Positions 30,660 through 41,066 of a stretch of 64,000 nucleotides of DNA are shown here, piece by piece. Under the pieces are notes generated by a model. It searched no databases. It saw only the letters and a program-made list of their open reading frames with translations, and was not told where the DNA came from. Source of the DNA: Anastrepha obliqua (Eukaryota > Arthropoda > Insecta > Diptera > Tephritidae); the NCBI RefSeq assembly GCF_027943255.1, contig NC_072893.1:7192001-7256000 (forward strand), written 5' to 3'. How positions within the stretch are numbered: position 1 is the first letter of the stretch; every line of letters starts with the position of its first letter. The translations under genes and the position numbers were made by a program.

Positions 30660-32679
30660 TATACTTCATGAATAATCGTGGTTCCTTTTTCTGACACAGA
30701 CTGTATGTGGAGCTACTGGAATATTTGATTCATGTAGATAAACTACGAACAGTTGCCTCCTTGAAGACCAAAATAGTTAACATTCCTCATGAAATTTAGT
30801 ATCATCTATGTAAATTTCGTCCAAAAGAGGTTCGCGAGGATGCGCCACCACATCACAGTGTGTTTTGCTCTGAATTACATTCCAAACATAATGCCAGCGA
30901 AAAAAAAAAATATATTTTTAGTTTGATATTTTTTTTTATTGTTTGGTTTAGGTAATTTCTAAGTTCGAGCGCTCTTAAGGAGAAATCCAAAGTAAACTTT
31001 AAATTAAAGTGTCTTCCATCGTCCTTGCAGCTCACTTTATATCAACTATGACTATGCGGCAATACGTATTTTGTCAACACATACTGACACATATGTCTGA
31101 GGATATACTTCATGGTGGACACAAAACTTTTATCTACGTATTTGTGATAGTAATTACATAAACACAAATACGACGGCGCCTCGCCAACCGAATCGAAGAA
31201 GCAAATATGTGGGAGAAACGAAACCCAAACAAATCGAATAAAAAAATACTAACGATTTATATCAGTGCAAGCGAAAACTAATGAATGAGGGAATGCAAAA
31301 AAAAAACAACCGCATAAAATAAAATTGAAAAGGTCAAACACGCCTTTACAAATACAACAGCTAGAAAGAATAGAGTCGGCCGCACCCACTTCATAAGCTG
31401 AATTGGCAAGGAATGATTTTGCTTTATTGAGATTAACTCATTAATTACAACACTAAATAATGTGGCCATAAAAAATAACAGCATTCATAACGACACAGGG
31501 ATTGAGGATAGAAAGTTAGTATAGAGGCATATGGCTCAATGCCAGAAAGTAAGCATAAGATAGTAGCGGGAAGGATTGCGAGTTCTCTCATTAAGATGAG
31601 CAACGAAATAGGGGAACAAGTCAAATGTGAGATTGGAAATACCAGTCCAGCTCTAGGCAAAATGGTGTTTATGAACTCAGCTGAAAGCAGTGAAAGTTGC
31701 AATGCCATTTACAAACGCACATAAACAGTTATGTAGTTCTGGTATAAAGCAAGTCGGCTGTGCTTCGCATACATCCTCACTTGCCTACTTACGCGTACTA
31801 ACAAACGCCTTAAACAGTTGACATGCAGTAAAAGATGCGCACAGCGTAAAGCTAATGGGCTAGTTTTGTATTATACCTTTCGTGACTGTGCGCGAACTAG
31901 TGCAGAGTGGGACAGTTGGTGCCGAGATTAAGATATGAAATATATGTAGACTGATTACGTTGATTAAATGGGCAGACGTTTATTCGGAAAAAAATATTAT
32001 TTTTTTATTCTTATCTCCATTATAAATAGAATTTTTAAAAACAGGAAGACCTTTTTCGATGTACACATTAAAGTATTCAACTAAACCTTTAAACGGAGTC
32101 TAATGCCATGCCACCACTTAAAACTTTCTTGGGTATAAGCCTTTTACTGAGACAATACTAGCAACTAATTCGATGTTTGAAAGCTTGAAGCAATATTTTA
32201 GAGCTTATTCTTTACCTTCAACCATAGGTTAACTCTTGGTGCCTCCAAGGGGATGATTTGCATTTTATGGCAGATCTTGAAATGGAGCCTTTTACCTATC
32301 ATTCCAATCGCACTCTTAGCCTCCCGTCAAGGCATTCTCTCAAGGCACAGTATCCAATTGACTGGGCGCACAACCGAAAGTGAAATGAGCAGGAACAAAT
32401 AATATAGGGTGATCTGGTACTCTTAGAACAGGTTTTTCGGCACAAAGCTGACAACTTCGTCCCACACAAAATACAATAAACTTCATCATGGAAGCTGAAA
32501 CTAAGCTTCGGATAAAACCGAAAATCCCTGTCGACGACCTGGATCTAGAACAGTGATTTAAAATTATTTACTTGAATTGTAGAAAAAAAAAATAGAAAAA
32601 AAAACATCGTGATGAAACTCTAAACCAAATGAGCCTTTCTTAAGATGCATTTGAAGTTTGGGGGTGTAAATTCCAAAGC
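30660..32679. other. No gene recognised
   Basis: AT-rich spacer with A-rich tracts near 30900 and 32585. ORFs at 31445-31708 (minus) and 31539-31724 (plus) lie on opposite strands of the same bases, and neither has a known motif. No repeat signature was seen. Confidence 0.4.
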
Positions 32680-33347
32680 ACAAAAGTGGCAGGTACAAGG
32701 CAGAGAGTAAAAGAAAAAACTTTCTGGTTCGACGAAGAATTAAAAATGGCTACAAAAAAAATAGCGCGTAAAGCAAAGATAACCCGTAAAGTAGGACAAT
32801 CAACAGAAGCGTTTCCGCGACAGTCGGTTCTACGTAACCGGAATGACATGGACTTATATCCGGCCAAGGAATGTCTAAAGGACTGTTATGCTGCTACAAC
32901 AACAATATATAGAAATATATGAAAATCTATGACGCAAGAAGAAGAGGCTGCAAAGGAAAAAAAAAAAACATTTTTAGCCAGGAAAAATTTGAGCAGCTAT
33001 AAGGAGACTTCAACTGCCATAATACGCCATTAAAGACACGGGTTTAACCCAAAAGCGTATTGTTGTAAAGATGAAGGAGCTGCACTCATAACGGAAAAAA
33101 ATAAAATTATCGAAAGTTGGGCAACATGTTTCGATAAAATTCTTAATAGGAACATTACGAGATTTGAATCCGAATACCCACGGTAAATATTTCCAGAAAA
33201 GATGGAAGAGCTTAGCTTTCAGGAGTTCATGGCAAGGTCAAAAAAATCACAGATCTTTCGGCTTGAACGAGATCCCAGCAGAGAAAATTGGATTAATTTG
33301 CCCACTACACAAAAAGGGACATGCTGCTCTGTGAAAATTACCGGTTC

Positions 33348-33359
33348 ATAACTTTTTTG
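33348..33359 (+). repeat. SINE target-site duplication, left copy
   Basis: ATAACTTTTTTG, exactly repeated at 33636-33647, bracketing the SINE. Confidence 0.9.
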
Positions 33360-33635
33360 GCGGCCGCCGTAACCGAATGGGTTGGTGCGTGACTACCATT
33401 CGCAATTCACAAGGAGAACGTCGGTTCGAGTCTCTGTGAAACACCAAAATTAAGAAAAACATTTTTCTAATAGCGGGCGCCCCACGGCAGGCAATGGCAA
33501 ACCTCCGAGTGTATTTCTGCCATGACTGTAGGTCCCTCCATTTGTGGAGCAACATCAAGGCGCACACCACAAGTAGGAGGAGGAGTTCGGCCAAACACCC
33601 AAAAAGGGTGTACGTGCCAATTATATATATTATAT
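33360..33635 (+). mobile_element. tRNA-derived SINE copy 3, complete with duplication
   Basis: Plus-strand copy: head GCGGCCGCCGTAACCGAATG then GGTTGGTGCGTGAC (A-box region), B box GGTTCGAGTCTC at about 33422, body CTAATAGCGGGCGCCCCACG, GGCAATGGCAAACCTCCGAG, TCCCTCCATTTGTGGAGCAA, tail GTGCCAATTATATATATTAT. Perfect 12-bp target duplication on both sides. About 45 bases between GCCATGA and CTGTAGG, present in copies 1 and 5, are absent here. It inserted into the LINE at 32680-34140. Confidence 0.95.
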
Positions 33636-33647
33636 ATAACTTTTTTG
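33636..33647 (+). repeat. SINE target-site duplication, right copy
   Basis: Exact repeat of 33348-33359. Confidence 0.9.
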
Positions 33648-34149
33648 AACACAACTACAAAATATTTTTAAATATTTTATTTTAAATGTGTGACTTAAAT
33701 CGCATGCTAAACGCATAATTGGCCGGTTTTCAAGAAGAAAGATCAACGACTGACCAAATTTTCCCTCTACGACAGATTTTTCAAAAGTCTTGAGAGTACG
33801 ACATATCAAAGCAGCTTTCGACAGGCAATACGGAACCAGCTCTTCTCAGCGATGGCCGAGCTCGGTATACCCGGGATGGGCTCTCATGTGGATGGGCTCT
33901 CATGTGCTCCTTTTCATATTGCACTTGAAAAGGCAAGCCGTACAAACTCACAAAATTTGGGGATATTGCTAAGGCTATATACTGAGGTTTGCCATATTGC
34001 GTTTAGGTTGAGAATGACGAAGACCTTTTTAAAGTCGATGGAGCAAAAGTAGGCAGGAGAGCATTCCAAAGAATTTACCTGGCGTCTCCTAATTTGTACT
34101 CGAATGTTTTGCCTCATTTGGTAGGCCAACGTCAGCAATTATAACTTTG

Positions 34150-35423
34150 TCCTTTTCATTTTATCGTGATAATTCAATATAAAGAACTGTCCCAATCAGC
34201 ACCAGTATGGAACGCATTCCAAGTGGTATAATTGACACTCCGCAGAATATCACTGCCATCCGCTGGCAATCACTTTGCTCTCTTTTGTGCTAATTCTGTC
34301 CTAGTTTTCAACTAGTTCGATTTGCCTCAGGGTACCAACTCGCAATTTATCGACACAAATACATATTTAAACGCAGCAACACTGACAAGTTAATCAGGCG
34401 TGAAATTAATTCGTTCCACATTGCCACATTAACATTAATTACGTATTGACCTCATGGCGTTATGTCTTAAACTACCACATGGCACAGCACACGACCGATG
34501 GCAGTGATGATGTTGATCCTACGTAGCCACTTGCTTAACCATAGCTTAGTGTAATTACATGCATGTATGCATGTGTGTGTGTGTATGTGTGGAGTATGCG
34601 TGCGTGTATGAGAGACTAGCTGGCTAACTATGCGCCTAGTTGAGCTCTACTCCATTACCACCAGCCAAATTACAAATGTGTTTAAATATCTACGAGAATA
34701 CAAATGTGCATGTGTGTGTGTGCACTTGAATGCGTGTTAATGTCCGTGCAGCGGCACAAGCTTAGTTACTTGTGTATAAATAATAACGTAATCCTTAAGC
34801 AGACATAAATTCCATGTCGGCGTACATTCTGTGAATAGCCAGTCCAGACTTGTTCCGTTTGCCTGGCAGCGAGTGCTTCTGCTGCTTGTGAGCCGGACAA
34901 GCTCTCATGGCGTAGCTGTAAGTAGCTGTGTAGACTTCATAAGTGTGTATGTATGTATGTATAAGTGATTATAAATGTATGATGCGTATAAATGTTGATG
35001 TGCGATTAGTATGGTGATTGCATTTAATTAATTGATTTACTTGATGCAGCTAAAGATTCAGAGATTCAGATTCTGTTAAAAATGCAGAGTACATTTCGGG
35101 TAGTGGAAAGGGTGACGTGCCAGGGGTGAACTCATTCTATGCTTTTTAAATTCAATGTAGTTGTTAAAGGAAGGTTTTTTGGACGTTAATATAAAAAAAT
35201 ATATGCAGCTATTCTTATTTATGGCGTGCTAATAACAGCGTGAAGTGGGCAACCTAAATTTGTGTTTGAACCGAACCTGACCTGTGATTTGTGGTGCGCG
35301 TTTGACGCTGCATTAGAAACTGAAACTTCTTAAGTTTCTTAAGTAAATGCTTTGGATGGAATGTTAATATAATACAAACCCCGTTGCATGTTTAGCCATT
35401 CTATATCAAATTGCCACGTGGAA
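34150..35423. other. Unique sequence with microsatellites
   Basis: No gene or transposon signature. Contains GTGTGTGTGTATGTGT at about 34572, another TG run near 34710, and TATGTATGTATG near 34950. Likely intron or spacer. Confidence 0.45.
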
Positions 35424-35432
35424 CATAACATA

Positions 35433-35732
35433 TATATGTATATACCTCTATAATTGGTGGGTACCCCCTTTTTGGGTGTTTGGCCGAGCTCCTCCTCCTA
35501 TTTGCGGAGTGCGTCTTGATGTTGCTCCACAAATGGAAGGACCTACAGTTTTAAGCAAACTCCCAACAGTAGATAATTTTTATGAACAACTTTTTCATGG
35601 CAAAAATACACTCGGAGGTTTGCCATTGCCTGGCGAGGGGCGACCGCTATTAGAGAAATGTTTTTCTTAATTCTGGTGTTTCATAGAGATTCGAACCGAC
35701 GTTCTCTCTGTGAATTCCGAATGGTAGGCCGC
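35433..35732 (-). mobile_element. tRNA-derived SINE copy 4
   Basis: Minus-strand copy. The 3' end ATAATTGGTGGGTACCCC is at 35451 on the plus strand; the body includes GGGTGTTTGGCCGAGCTCCT, CACAAATGGAAGGACCTACA and GGTTTGCCATTGCCTGGCGA; the B-box region ATTCGAACC is near 35690. The A-box stretch (GTCACGCACCAACCCATTCG in other copies) is deleted, leaving AATGGTAGGCCGCC, so its pol III promoter is broken. A 9-bp duplication CATAACATA flanks it at 35424-35432 and 35733-35741. Confidence 0.9.
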
Positions 35733-35741
35733 CATAACATA

Positions 35742-36514
35742 CAGAAATAGAAAAAGGTAAAATGTTAGCTTTTGCTTTCGAAAAATTAAGTCATTTCGGG
35801 AAAGAGGCCGTCTAAAGAGAATAAGAAATGATTGTAGCCTCCGAAATAAAAAACCAAAAATAAGACAATTACGGAGCTGCAAATAATCAGCGTGGCTGAA
35901 AACAAATTTTAAGCACCCGTGCAATGCGAAAAGTTATTTCCTTGACAGGAAAGAGTGTAAAGAACTCACGAGGTATCAAGGCGGAAGATGTCCTCAGTGC
36001 TTCTCAGGCTACGTTAAGTCTAGTTTCAAAGCGTTCGGGTAATAGTAAATTTTCTAACATGAAGCCATCTTCAAAACTTAGAGCTGATGACAAAATGAGA
36101 CAGGAATCCTCCGCTACTTATAATATGGATCGTTTTGGAATCTGGTAGTTTAGAATAAATAAAACAACTTTTCCAAAATTTATAAGTTTTCCAAATGTTA
36201 CCAATTTTTTCCGAAGAAGAGACATTAAACTTAAACGGGACGGATGCAATTTGTATTGGAAAGATTTGCGTTTAGAGCCAAGATATTTTTCAAAATTGTT
36301 TTTTTCGGTAGGTCTCTAATATTTTTTTTTAAGTGAAGAGAGTAAACTTTCAAGGTCACGCAACGTTTTGGGCATTTTCGTTCCGCGAGAGAGAAAAAAG
36401 ATATAACGTAGAGGAAAAGGAGAGAGAGAGCTATACCTTATATATATTAGATACACTTTAGGCTATTTTACCAGAGTTTTTCCTTGCGGTTGCTAATTCC
36501 TAGTGAGAAATAAT
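35742..36514. other. No gene recognised; small basic ORF
   Basis: A 74-codon plus-strand ORF (35924-36148; Ser/Lys-rich, MRKVISLTGKSVKN...) is unfamiliar. The rest is AT-rich with a GAGAGAGA patch near 36420. Nothing more can be said. Confidence 0.35.
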
Positions 36515-36680
36515 GCTGCCTACTTTTTGGCGCTTGTTTGTTGGCGCAAACTTGTAGGAAATATATTTTTGGTGCCTACTTTTTGGCGATATACTTCCTT
36601 GGCGCCTATTGTTTGGGGCGAATTTTGTTCCAATTTTTTGGCGTTTTTTTGGTGCCTAGTTTTTGGTGCTTATTTCCGTT
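36515..36680. repeat. Degenerate short tandem repeat, T-rich with GGCGC
   Basis: Units of roughly 18-25 bases built on GCCTACTTTTTGGCG recur: GCCTACTTTTTGGCGCTTG (36519), GTGCCTACTTTTTGGCGATA, GGCGCCTATTGTTTGGGGCG, CAATTTTTTGGCGTTTTTTT, GGTGCCTAGTTTTTGGTGCT. Spacing is irregular. ORFs through it are repeats of Phe/Leu/Tyr/Gly and not genes. Confidence 0.7.
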
Positions 36681-37085
36681 TCCTGGCTCGTGCCTTGCGG
36701 TAATTTGTGCTGTTTCCGCGGTCCTGAAATAGCTGCCTTTTTTCGGTTGATAAACGCTCGGAGTAGTGCGCGTTGTTGCCGCGGCTTGTGTCCGGCGTTT
36801 ACCTACACCGGTCGACCTTTCTCCGTTTTTGTAAATTATGTCTATTTGTATTCTCTGTAAATGTTGTGAATTTATTTAGGTATATATTCTTTCTCTCTCT
36901 CATTCTCTCTTGGGACTCTCCCTCTTTATTTGTCTGCCTTGAAAGTTTCAGTTCTGTTATGTGTACTACGCCACACGCACTTTTTTTGTTACGGGTGAGG
37001 TAGGGTTCAAAATACCTTCGCCTTTACAGCGACTGTTGTCTCCTCTAAATCAATCTCTCCTCTCCTTCTGGGGAGACATCCTTCC
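36681..37085. other. No gene recognised
   Basis: GC-richer block with a TTCTTTCTCTCTCTCATTCT pyrimidine tract near 36890. The last part (36990-37085) may belong to the 3' region of the adjoining R1-like LINE. Confidence 0.35.
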
Positions 37086-37089
37086 CGCG

Positions 37090-37757
37090 ACTACTTTCTG
37101 TATAACTTGGGAAGGACCCAGAACGGCATCCATAAAGAGCCAATTCACCCACCATATTCGTAGTCAGCTTTCATGCTATCGGCTCGTCGTCTTGTGTCTC
37201 TGTTTGCGAGACTTCGCTTTCTTGCACTGCGTCGAGCTCTTCTTTTTCTCGTAGTACGTCCTCGGGGGATTTCTTCACCTCGCGCTCGACTATTTTGCTG
37301 ATTATGCTGCTCGGCGCGATGTCGCCAATCTACTTCCTTAGAGCAACTCTTTCCATAAGCCAACTGCTACAACTAAAAAACGTTTGTTCAGCGTCATTGC
37401 TCGTTGCTTCACAGTATATGCACTTGGGATCGTTTACCTTATCCATGTTGTATAGGTATCTCCATTTGCCACTCGGTTCGGTGTCCATCAATTTTTCAAC
37501 CGCAGCATGGCTGGGCATCTCCGTTTCGCCACGCTAGAGATGACGTGTTTCTTCTAGGAGTCCCACGTACTATATCTATTAGTTCCGGGCCATGAGATCG
37601 ATGGGTATCTCTTCGCTTATCACAAAGATTGTACGACCAGAGGCCGTGCGGTAAGCTGAGGCAACTCTGAGTGCCCCTGTTCGTTGCACAGCTTCCAGTG
37701 CTTTGCAATTGGTTTTGCAGTTTAGCGCATCTCCCCATGCTTCGCTGGCATACAGGA
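37090..37757 (-). mobile_element. R1-like LINE C-terminus, second copy
   Basis: Minus-strand remnant of the same family as 12290-13392. From about 37757: LLYASEAWGDALNCKTNCKA, VQRTGALRVASAYRTASGRT; a shift, then MPSHAAVEKLMDTEPSGKW and YCEATSNDAEQTFFSCSSWL (a Cys/His-like C-terminal patch), then HNQQNSRARGEEIPR and a Lys/Arg-rich end. Its plus-strand 3' part (ATTTTGCTGATTATGCTGCT, CGGCGCGATG) is very close to 12490-12520. The catalytic palm is absent. It abuts a Tc3-like scrap in the opposite orientation at about 37757. Confidence 0.7.
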
Positions 37758-38045
37758 GGATCTCTGATGGCGTGGGGAGCTGTGAGTACACTTGGAGAGA
37801 TCAATATCCACTTCCTATCAAGTCACATGAATTTCGAAGACTACATAAGCTGACTTTCGTATAAATTGCTGTCATTTCTTAATGTACATCTGCGCGAAAA
37901 TCTTGTTTTATCTAGCAAAATAAGGCGTTTTGTCATTCATCTCATCGCACTTTGAGTTGGTTTGAGCAACAGTTTACCTCCTTTCTTGAATGGCTATCAA
38001 ATTCTCCAGATCTTAGTCTCAAAAAGAAAGCTGGGCTAAAACTAC
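37758..38045 (+). mobile_element. Tc1/Tc3-like transposase scrap
   Basis: HTGGSLMAWGAVSTLGEINI then HFLSSHMNFEDYI matches the GGS-x-MVWG block that precedes the second catalytic residue in Tc1/Tc3 transposases. It is followed in other frames by FLNVHLRENLV, a shift where the Q-Q-D block should be, SHRTLSWFEQQFTSFLEWLS and NSPDLSLKKK. The third acidic residue (P-I-E-N) is lost. Internal fragment only, no ends. Confidence 0.65.
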
Positions 38046-38254
38046 CGATAAAGGGTGTAATTAAAAGACGCTCAAATTCAACCATAGTCGCACACCATTC
38101 AAATACTGAACTCCGCAACCATCAGCCACTTCTTGAAATTAGTTACAGCTTCTGTTGTTATTGGTTTACAACCTACCCATACCTTTTCGGGAATGCTGGT
38201 GACCAACATGCATTAACCGTATATAAATTTTGGTCGTTCCGGTAACGTAGCCCC

Positions 38255-38430
38255 GACTTTAATGAAAACTCAAACGTTTGTGAACCGCCGTCTTAGCCGA
38301 ATTCTCCGTAACAGGTGGCCCGAAAACTGGATCTCAAATGCGGATCTACTAAACATTGTAGATATAACAATTGAAATTCGAAAAAGTCGAGCCAAGAAGC
38401 ACCGAGAGATTGGTAACTCCTAAAACAATC
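38255..38430 (+). mobile_element. RTE-like LINE RT C-terminal scrap
   Basis: QTFVNRRLSRILRNRWPENW then ISNADLLNIVDITIEIRKSR matches the segment of RTE-like LINE proteins between the RT thumb and the W-x-GHTL block. That block is present in the different copy at 46921-47415, which lacks this segment. Short and isolated. Confidence 0.55.
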
Positions 38431-38559
38431 AGGCTAAAAAGTCCATTGTATTCAAAGCTCTGGAAAGTAAATGGGTAGATAGTCAAGGAGGAAAGGAAAG
38501 AAGTGGTAGGGAGAAAGAGATAGAATAGAATAGAGATGGATACAGAGATAGCTAGCTAC

Positions 38560-38826
38560 TCCTGTGAGAATTTTCCAGATTCTTTGGCAAGTCTGAAAAT
38601 CTTCTAGTTTGAGTGAACGATTTTTACTCACTCTCATGACATAGAAGCCTAAAATACGTAACCTTGCTCTAGCAAAGGCAGGACACTCAAAGAGAAAATA
38701 ACCAAAGACTCTGCGCAAACTAGCGTACGAACAGAGCTGCTTTAGACTAGAATCCAAAGGGTGATCATTTGTTCTGGTAACATGCACCCAGTGATCGGTG
38801 CGATAGCAATTAATCATCCTCATCAT
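38560..38826 (-). mobile_element. LINE C-terminal zinc-knuckle tail
   Basis: The minus strand reads SSLKQLCSYASLRRVFGYFL then FECPAFARARLRILGFYVMR and LKLEDFQTCQRIWKILT, the usual end of RNase H-type LINE polyproteins (compare LARARLRSFGKPF at 71-314). The first Cys pair is partly decayed. The remaining ORF to 38452 is downstream read-through. Confidence 0.6.
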
Positions 38827-38829
38827 TAG

Positions 38830-40666
38830 GGACTCAAATACTTCTGATGAATATATTCAGATTTCTTATACGTATGGGCACACCTTTTAGTTATTTTTCG
38901 TACAGTTCTTAGATTCCTTGTTTCTTCGACAGAGCTGAAGGGTTTCAAGTAATTAGTGTTTTATTTGAGGTGGATATACTCCTGCTTACATAAATCAAGT
39001 AGATTCCGAAATTTTTAACGTGGATTCGGTCAATAGATCTTCAATTCACAATTCCAATTAAAATACTAAATATCAAAAATCACAGGAAAAACTGGTAGCT
39101 AATCTTGGCCTAGGACTGCCGAGTTTACATGTCTACTTATTGGCGAATTTTGTGTGATTGTGAATGGAATATCTCATATCCCTCCTTTCATATTAACACT
39201 TACACACATATAACATATCCTCATGTTGGTGTCCTTGACGCTGTAAGCGCCTGCTTATATGCTACGCTAATGCCGACCGTTTATCAGTCATGTCACATCT
39301 GCCTTAAGCATTTCATGAATAGCGAATTAACTCACCACTGACCAGCAGACTAAGTAACATAAATGTGCGGTCATGTCGATTTAAAGTGCCTACGCACACA
39401 CAGACAAACTACAAGTATTATACGAGTACGCATGTGTATGTATGTGTGTGTGTTAACGACACTTCGTACATGCGGTTCTCCGTCTAGTCGCCCGCCTGCA
39501 TTTCCTACACGTAGAAATGTGAGTCGCTTATTACTTTTTCGTATTTGCACTACTGTCCTTTAGTTGCTCGCTTCATCCTTTTTTTGTTTTGCATCTCAGC
39601 TTACTTTTCAATCAAAGTCAGAATCAGTCAAATCCAACTGCTGCTACGTGCTTTCAGCAACAACAACAACGGCAAGATGAGCACAAAAAATATAACTGAC
39701 CAGTCAACTAACGCGCAACTTTGCCGCAGGCGCTCCGTTGCCAACTACGCAAGTGAATGAGCGCACGATTTGACTGACGGCGGACAAGTGTGTGCTGTAA
39801 AGTCTAAGGGTTGGTGGGTGTTGAGCGGTGAGTGGCTGTAAGTCGAGTGTTGACTGACTGTCATGGCTTTGGCGAAATTGTAGTTGGTATGCGTGCTGCA
39901 TAAATGCTTCGATATAAGAGTGTGCGTGTATGCATAAATACATGTGTGCATGTTGAAGGCCACGTTCTCGAGCGCTTGCAAAGGATTTCCTCATTTGCTG
40001 GACGGTGGAATTAACTTTTTGACATGTTGCGATAAATGACCAAGTGTCAAAGTGTTAACCAACTGGTGAGTGAGGAGTGTATCTAAATGCAAATTTTTAT
40101 GTTTGTGTGACTGCGTCTGCTGGTGAATTAAGATGGAGTTAGTAAGCTTCAGATTAGTTAAGAGTTGAGGATTAGGCAAGAAGTAGAAATGAAGAAAAAT
40201 CTGACAAGCACTTTGTTGGCCACATAAATGAAGGCAATAAATTTAAGACTTCAAGAGAGAATATTTATTTATTTATAAATTTTGTAAACTAAATGTAATT
40301 ATGTAAATGTATAGAAATGCAGTGGCTTAAGTCACAAGTGGGAAGCAAAGTTTGTAGATTTCTTGTAAGATTTTGTGGAGAATTTATTTCTTTATTCATT
40401 CCTTCCTCATTTAAAGTATAATTCAATTAGATTACTAACACTAAAGAGTAAATATAATAAATGGTAAACAATGCTGTGAGATGTCAATGTCACAATTCAA
40501 AAAGTGTATCTCTAGCAGGCTTGGCCATAAGCATTTCACTCCCACTACTTCTTCAGTGGTATTTAAAACACGAATTTCATCATCACTGAATATTTAGTGA
40601 TAGTAAAAAAATTGGACACCTTCTTCTGTATTGGCGCGATAACCACTAAAGCGCTTGCACTACCAC
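38830..40666. other. Unique sequence with microsatellites
   Basis: No recognisable gene or transposon. Contains TATGTATGTGTGTGTG near 39435, CAACAACAACAACGG at 39658-39672, and TG-rich stretches at 39880-39955. Minus-strand ORFs at 39704-39994 are low-complexity His/Thr/Ser readings. Likely intron or spacer. Confidence 0.45.
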
Positions 40667-40678
40667 TAAATATTTATA
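40667..40678 (+). repeat. SINE target-site duplication, left copy
   Basis: TAAATATTTATA, exactly repeated at 41004-41015. Confidence 0.85.
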
Positions 40679-41003
40679 TATATTATATATATAATTGGCG
40701 CGTACACCCTTTTTGGGTGTTTGGCCGAGCTCCTTCTCTTATTTGTGGTGTGCGTCTTGATGTTGTTCCACAAATGGAGGGATCTACAGTTTCAAGCCGA
40801 CTCCGAATGGCAATATTTTTATGAGGAGCTTTTTCATGGCAGAAATATTATATATACACTCGGAGGTTTGCCATTGCCTGCCGAGGGCGACCGTTATTAG
40901 AAAAATGTTTTTATTAATTTTGCTTTCACCGAGATTCGAACTAACGTTCTCTCTGTGAATTCCGAATGGTAATCACGCACCAACCTATTCGGCTGCGGCG
41001 GCC
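40679..41003 (-). mobile_element. tRNA-derived SINE copy 5, full length
   Basis: Minus-strand copy with a (TA)n-rich 3' tail (40679-40694), TTGGCGCGTACACCC, GTTTGGCCGAGCTCC, CCACAAATGGAGGGATCTAC, AAGCCGACTCCGAATGGC, a small TATATA insertion near 40850, GGTTTGCCATTGCCTGCCGA, B-box region ATTCGAACTAACG near 40935, and the head ending CTGCGGCGGCC at 41003. Perfect 12-bp duplication. This is the longest uninterrupted copy. Confidence 0.95.
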
Positions 41004-41015
41004 TAAATATTTATA
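41004..41015 (+). repeat. SINE target-site duplication, right copy
   Basis: Exact repeat of 40667-40678. Confidence 0.85.
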
Positions 41016-41066
41016 CTTAAATCATAATTGTGAGCAGAAATGTATAATTAGACCGCACCTAATGTA

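Larger units (their letters stand above)
32680..34140 (+). mobile_element. RTE/CR1-like LINE relic split by a SINE
   Basis: Pieces of one non-LTR ORF in order: FWFDEELKMATKKIARKAK (endonuclease-RT linker, 32722), KDEGAALITEKNKIIESWA (33070), GLNEIPAEKIGLICPLHKKG (RT fingers, about 33262-33318) and CENYRF. After the SINE (33360-33635) it resumes at about 33760 with RQAIRNQLFSAMAELGIPGM, DGLSCAPFHIALEKASRTN and RMTKTFLKSMEQK. The catalytic YADD is eroded. The LINE RT at 63679-63983 shares the P-x-HKKG, A-x-C-x-NYR and AM-x-E-x-GIP blocks, so they are related. Confidence 0.65.
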
